Source: Lachnospiraceae bacterium (GTDB lineage: Bacteria; Bacillota; Clostridia; Lachnospirales; Lachnospiraceae). Taken from it: a stretch of DNA of 64,000 nt. Below, piece by piece: positions 60,543-64,000 of this stretch; within the stretch, counting starts at the first letter, position 1; every line of letters begins with the position of its first letter. The translations under genes were made by a program, and so were the position numbers. The notes under the pieces are model-generated. The model was not told the origin of the DNA, made no database searches, and saw only the letters and a list, made by a program, of their open reading frames with translations. The stretch is from assembly GCA_017622575.1 (NCBI GenBank), contig JAGAQU010000012.1, positions 1 through 64,000 of the forward strand. The letters run 5' to 3'.

Positions 60543-61334
60543 CTAATTTTTGTGGAAAATACCTGACACCCTGGTCCAAAAAGAGATTCCCTTGTCAAAT
60601 TCAATATAGGGTGTCTCCTTTCCGGTAACGCGATAGCATATATTCTGATATGCTCTTCCTGCCAGTGTATTATTCCCAACAAGAGGTTCTCCCTGATTTG
60701 TTGCAATCACAACATTCTCATCATCCGGTACAATACCGATCAGTGGAATGGACAAAATGTCAACAACATCTGCCGCACTCATCATTTCCCCTCGTTTTAC
60801 CATATCATTTCTGAGGCGGTTTATAATTAGATCAATCTGCTTAAACTCATTGGCCTCCAAAAGCCCTATAATCCGATCTGCATCCCTGATGGCAGATACC
60901 TCCGGGGTGGTAACCACAAGTGCTCTGTCTGCTCCTGCAATCGCATTTTTGAATCCCTGCTCTATTCCTGCGGGACAATCAAGAATAATATAATCGAATT
61001 GTTCTCTGAGCTGATTGATCATTTTGACCATCTGTTGCGGATTAACGGCTGTTTTATCTTTTGTCTGGGCAGATGGCATAAGATAAAGGCTTGGATGCCT
61101 TTTATCCTTGATCAACGCCTGTTTGATACGACACTTGTTTTCTACCACATCTACCAGATTATATACAATCCGGTTTTCCAGTCCCATGACCACATCCAGA
61201 TTGCGGAGACCAATATCCGTATCAATCAGCACTACTCTTTTTCCCATTGCTGCAAGACCGGTACCTACGTTTGCTGATGTGGTGGTCTTTCCCACACCGC
61301 CTTTCCCTGACGTGACGACAATTACTTCACTCAT
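60543..61334 (-). CDS. minD: Septum site-determining protein MinD
   Basis: 263 aa. The deviant Walker A motif is TSGKGGVGKTTTSANVG (about 8-24), with K11 and K16. VVLIDTDIGLRNLDVVMGLE (switch I region) and DYIILDCPAGIEQG (about 115-128) follow. The C-terminus GISFWTRVSGIFHK is the amphipathic membrane-targeting helix. MinD recruits MinC and is released by MinE. GGAGG precedes the ATG. Confidence 0.97.
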   Translation of the reverse strand: MSEVIVVTSGKGGVGKTTTSANVGTGLAAMGKRVVLIDTDIGLRNLDVVMGLENRIVYNLVDVVENKCRIKQALIKDKRHPSLYLMPSAQTKDKTAVNPQQMVKMINQLREQFDYIILDCPAGIEQGFKNAIAGADRALVVTTPEVSAIRDADRIIGLLEANEFKQIDLIINRLRNDMVKRGEMMSAADVVDILSIPLIGIVPDDENVVIATNQGEPLVGNNTLAGRAYQNICYRVTGKETPYIEFDKGISFWTRVSGIFHKN

Positions 61335-61378
61335 ACATAATCCTCCTAAATGAATTAACTTCGTCCCCTGAGGATAGC

Positions 61379-62059
61379 CTATCCCGGCAGATCACTCAGT
61401 AATTCTTTGGTAAGGGAATCCATTACGATCTTATTACTTTTGATGTAAGCGATTTTCGGTTGTATCTTGGGTTTAATTCCCCATCTTGCTTTTTCTTTTG
61501 ATTGATATTTGAAATCACCTATTTTTAGTTTTTCAGGTGACATTTCAAGCGCTGCCACATAATGTCCTGTGCTTCCGTTTCCTCCTGCATAGGCTTCTCC
61601 GTACAGGCCTCCCAGCACAATAATATCCTTTGCTGAGATGATGGCTGATCCCGGATAGACATCGCCCAAAATTACAATACTGGATTCTGTCTCAAGCACC
61701 TGTCCGTTTTTCAATGTTCCCTTATAAAACTGTCCTTCACTGCCTGTCAGCGAATTCTCAGAAAAATCTGTCTGTGAGATTGCTTTTACAAATTTTTTGT
61801 CTGTTTCTTCGTCCTCCGAAACAATACACAGGATATGAAGATCGGAATTTTCGGAAATAACCGTCAATATCTGTTTTTCTTCTTCTTCAGAAAGCTGCCT
61901 TCCTTTTATGGAAAGTGCCATCCTTGCATCCTTAAAAAAACCTCTTGATTCTCTGAATTTAACTGCCATATCAAGTAGCAGGTCCTGGAAATCGGACTCG
62001 GGATCAAGATGCAACACTATGCCGTTTGGAAAACTTTTAATGATTACTGAATTCTTCAA
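61379..62059 (-). CDS. minC: Septum site-determining protein MinC
   Basis: 226 aa. An N-terminal domain (about 1-95, SVIIKSFPNGIVLHLDPESD) precedes the C-terminal beta-helix domain with VLETESSIVILGDVYPGSAI, SAKDIIVLGGLYGEAYAGGN and IVMDSLTKEL. MinC blocks FtsZ assembly away from midcell. The start is a TTG at 62059 with AAAAGGAG seven bases upstream; a longer frame to 62113 overlaps the PBP gene. The TTG may keep MinC levels low relative to MinD. Confidence 0.93.
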   Translation of the reverse strand: MKNSVIIKSFPNGIVLHLDPESDFQDLLLDMAVKFRESRGFFKDARMALSIKGRQLSEEEEKQILTVISENSDLHILCIVSEDEETDKKFVKAISQTDFSENSLTGSEGQFYKGTLKNGQVLETESSIVILGDVYPGSAIISAKDIIVLGGLYGEAYAGGNGSTGHYVAALEMSPEKLKIGDFKYQSKEKARWGIKPKIQPKIAYIKSNKIVMDSLTKELLSDLPG

Positions 62060-62072
62060 GTTATTACTCCTT

Positions 62073-64000
62073 TTAATCAGTCTGTGCAGTGCTAGCGCCA
62101 AGCTGTGATGCACTGTCAGTAATTAATTCTTCCTCATCCACAAGATCAAAATAATAGCTGATCACGTCCTTTGTGGTTCTCGCTGCGTAGTCTGAAGAAT
62201 AGCCGTAAGCAATTCTGGTAGCTATGGCAATTTCCGGATTTTCATAAGGTGCATAGCAGACAAACAACGCATGATTTGCACGGCTCTTGCTTTCCTCCGC
62301 CGTACCGGTTTTTCCTGCCACATTTACTTTCAGATCACTGTAATAAGACTTTGACTCCACTACCTGTCTCATACCTGTATGAATCGCATTCCATTCTGCG
62401 CCGGTGAGATCTACTGTGTTTCTGATTTCTGCCTGATTGTCTTTTAGCAGATTACCGTTTCTGTCAGTAATTTTATCTATCAGTGTGAGGTTATAGCAGG
62501 TTCCGCTGTTAGCAACCGTTGTAACATATCTGGCAAGCCCCACAGTAGTAAAGTTATTGGAACCCTGTCCGATTGCCGATCTGACAGCATCTGTATCTGA
62601 AATCTGAGGTGTATATTCTTCAATCTCAATGCCTGAGGTCTCAGAAAGTCCATACATATCTGCGTAAGTCGCAAGCTTGGACAAGCCGAGTTCCGAAGAA
62701 TAACCGTTCTCTGTCATACCTAATCTGTAAGCCATCTCATAAAAGAAAACATTACATGAATTTTTGATGGCTCCTGTTACGTTCAACGAGCCATGACTGC
62801 CTCTTCCGTAAATCCAGCATTTTGGAGGCGGATCAATTTCATTAAACTGTCCGTTACAGGAAAAAGTTGAGGTGGTATTGATAATCCCCTCCTTTAATCC
62901 AGCTGTTGCAGATACCATCTTAAAGGTTGAACCCGGGGCGGTCCTCTGCTGTGTTGCATAATTGATCATAGGAGTGGAGAGGTCACTCTGTAATGCGGCA
63001 AAATATTCCGCATCCACACCATTAGCCATTTTGTTATTATCATATCCCGGATAGGAAACAAGCGCCAGCACATCTCCCGTATTCACATCAGTGATCACCA
63101 TAGAACCGCTACAGGGATCAAGAGCGAGCTGGGCAGGAGTAATATCCAGATTCTGAATTCTGTTCATCATAAAGGTATACGCGGAAATTGCCCCATTCTT
63201 TAATTGGTTGCTCTCCGCTTCATCAATATCAACAATATCCTGTTCCAAAAGAATCAGACATATCTGACGTCCTGATATCAGATCATTTTTGATCATGTAT
63301 TTATAAATATTTTTGGAAAAATCAATGTTTTGCTGAAGCTGTTCAAATATATAGTCCAAAATTCTTAAATAAATTTCTTCCGAATCAGAGTACTGACTGT
63401 CAAGATCAAGCTTTGTCACATCAATCCAGTTTTTGGCAATACAATAATTCAAATATTCGTTTAAGCTGATCACTTCTTCTGTGGTCCATGCAATATAAGT
63501 TTTATCTTCGGTATCCACCTTACTTCTTTCAATGATACCATTATTATAGAGCATTTTGGCAATAAAGCTTTCATAGACCTGATACTCGGTTGTCAAATTC
63601 TGATAAGAGGTCTTCTTATCTGTCAATTCTGTTCTGAGTTCCTCAAACACCTTCTCTTTTCTGGACAGGAAAGTCTCATAGACTGCTTTTTCTGTCTCGG
63701 AAGCATCCGGTTCCTTAAAATGTTCCGTATCGATAATATTATTGTTGATCAGTGCAAAATAAACATCGTAGATAGGTATCTTGATCTTACTGCTGCTGAC
63801 ATTTTCCGTATTAAATTCCTTCGCATTGATAATATTGGAATACAGGATACCTGCAAGCTTTTGTTCCAGGATCTTATAAGCTGCTATCTGAAGATCATGA
63901 TCAATCGTCAGATAAACATCATTTCCTGCCGTAGATTCCACATGATTTGTGGTTTCAATCACTTTACCCATGTTATCAACAAATACAGTTTCGCTTCCTT
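62073..64000 (-). CDS. mrdA: PBP2-type class-B penicillin-binding protein, 5' end cut by the window
   Basis: At least 642 aa; the frame stays open past the window end, so the N-terminal transmembrane and dimerisation parts lie outside. Counting from the first internal methionine (63971), the pedestal strand VYLTIDHDLQIAAYKILEQK (20-39) is followed by a roughly 245-residue insertion (about 43-287), then SGSMVITDVNTGDVLAL, S348TFK351, NSCN and KTGT. It crosslinks peptidoglycan during elongation with RodA, encoded two genes past minC. The insertion contains repeated short motifs and is unusual relative to short PBP2 proteins. Confidence 0.9.
   Translation of the reverse strand, partial: GSETVFVDNMGKVIETTNHVESTAGNDVYLTIDHDLQIAAYKILEQKLAGILYSNIINAKEFNTENVSSSKIKIPIYDVYFALINNNIIDTEHFKEPDASETEKAVYETFLSRKEKVFEELRTELTDKKTSYQNLTTEYQVYESFIAKMLYNNGIIERSKVDTEDKTYIAWTTEEVISLNEYLNYCIAKNWIDVTKLDLDSQYSDSEEIYLRILDYIFEQLQQNIDFSKNIYKYMIKNDLISGRQICLILLEQDIVDIDEAESNQLKNGAISAYTFMMNRIQNLDITPAQLALDPCSGSMVITDVNTGDVLALVSYPGYDNNKMANGVDAEYFAALQSDLSTPMINYATQQRTAPGSTFKMVSATAGLKEGIINTTSTFSCNGQFNEIDPPPKCWIYGRGSHGSLNVTGAIKNSCNVFFYEMAYRLGMTENGYSSELGLSKLATYADMYGLSETSGIEIEEYTPQISDTDAVRSAIGQGSNNFTTVGLARYVTTVANSGTCYNLTLIDKITDRNGNLLKDNQAEIRNTVDLTGAEWNAIHTGMRQVVESKSYYSDLKVNVAGKTGTAEESKSRANHALFVCYAPYENPEIAIATRIAYGYSSDYAARTTKDVISYYFDLVDEEELITDSASQLGASTAQTD

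Overview
The window looks like a chromosomal segment of a Clostridia bacterium, most likely Lachnospiraceae (Bacillota). The grounds are gene content and order (FtsW/class-B PBP/DUF2953/GerW, TIGR03960/TIGR03936/RNase G/rplU/prp/rpmA/obgE, minCDE with rodA and mgsA), strong Shine-Dalgarno sites with frequent GTG and TTG starts, moderate-to-low GC, and an endospore-lineage gene (gerW). Species cannot be named from the sequence alone. Coding density is very high. No gap over 300 bases lacks a gene, and I saw no tRNA, rRNA, CRISPR array, insertion sequence or prophage.

Layout: 1-139 is the 3' end of a group II intron, ending exactly at the stop codon of a minus-strand histidine-phosphatase gene. 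1-11.6 kb (plus strand) holds a NusG-domain-II/Gx-transporter pair, ruvAB, zapA, a U32 peptidase, and a cell-wall cluster (SEDS protein, class-B PBP, three small or unknown genes, gerW, a 47-aa membrane peptide, a J-domain-like protein). rpmB is on the minus strand at 11.6 kb. 12-23 kb carries asp23, the fatty-acid kinase fakA, recG, a DegV/FakB-type gene, a type II topoisomerase pair, rsmD, coaD and a coiled-coil protein. 23-30.6 kb carries a membrane-anchored amidase, a YlbJ-like protein (minus), two pseudouridine synthases, a HAD phosphatase, YgiQ and RecU. 30.6-34.8 kb is a partial histidine operon (hisZGDBI) with a consensus promoter. 35-43.5 kb is the radical-SAM pair, RNase G/E, rplU with its leader RNA, prp, rpmA, obgE, yhbY, nadD, yqeK and rsfS.

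43.5-48.4 kb is a switch region. It has a minus-strand DUF378 gene, lexA divergent from a LysM membrane protein of YneA type across a promoter region with LexA boxes, a Xer-type tyrosine recombinase, an AI-2E/YtvI-type permease, dtd and a small unknown. From 48.4 kb to the end every gene is on the minus strand: a cytidylate-kinase-like protein, cstA with an unknown partner, rluD, lspA, aroB, sepF, yggS, an HlyD-like protein, a small P-loop protein, dacA, mgsA, rodA, minE, minD, minC and a 5'-truncated class-B PBP (PBP2 type).

The strongest theme is envelope growth and division: ZapA, two SEDS/class-B PBP sets, SepF, MinCDE, an amidase, a DD-carboxypeptidase, and a LexA-controlled LysM protein likely to arrest division after DNA damage. 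I did not find a clearly undescribed multi-gene system. The best leads are the repeat-bearing insertion in the PBP2-type protein, the orphan HlyD-like protein and P-loop gene beside sepF, the lexA/LysM/recombinase locus, two apparently leaderless genes, and a recurring arrangement of terminators placed just upstream of co-directional genes.
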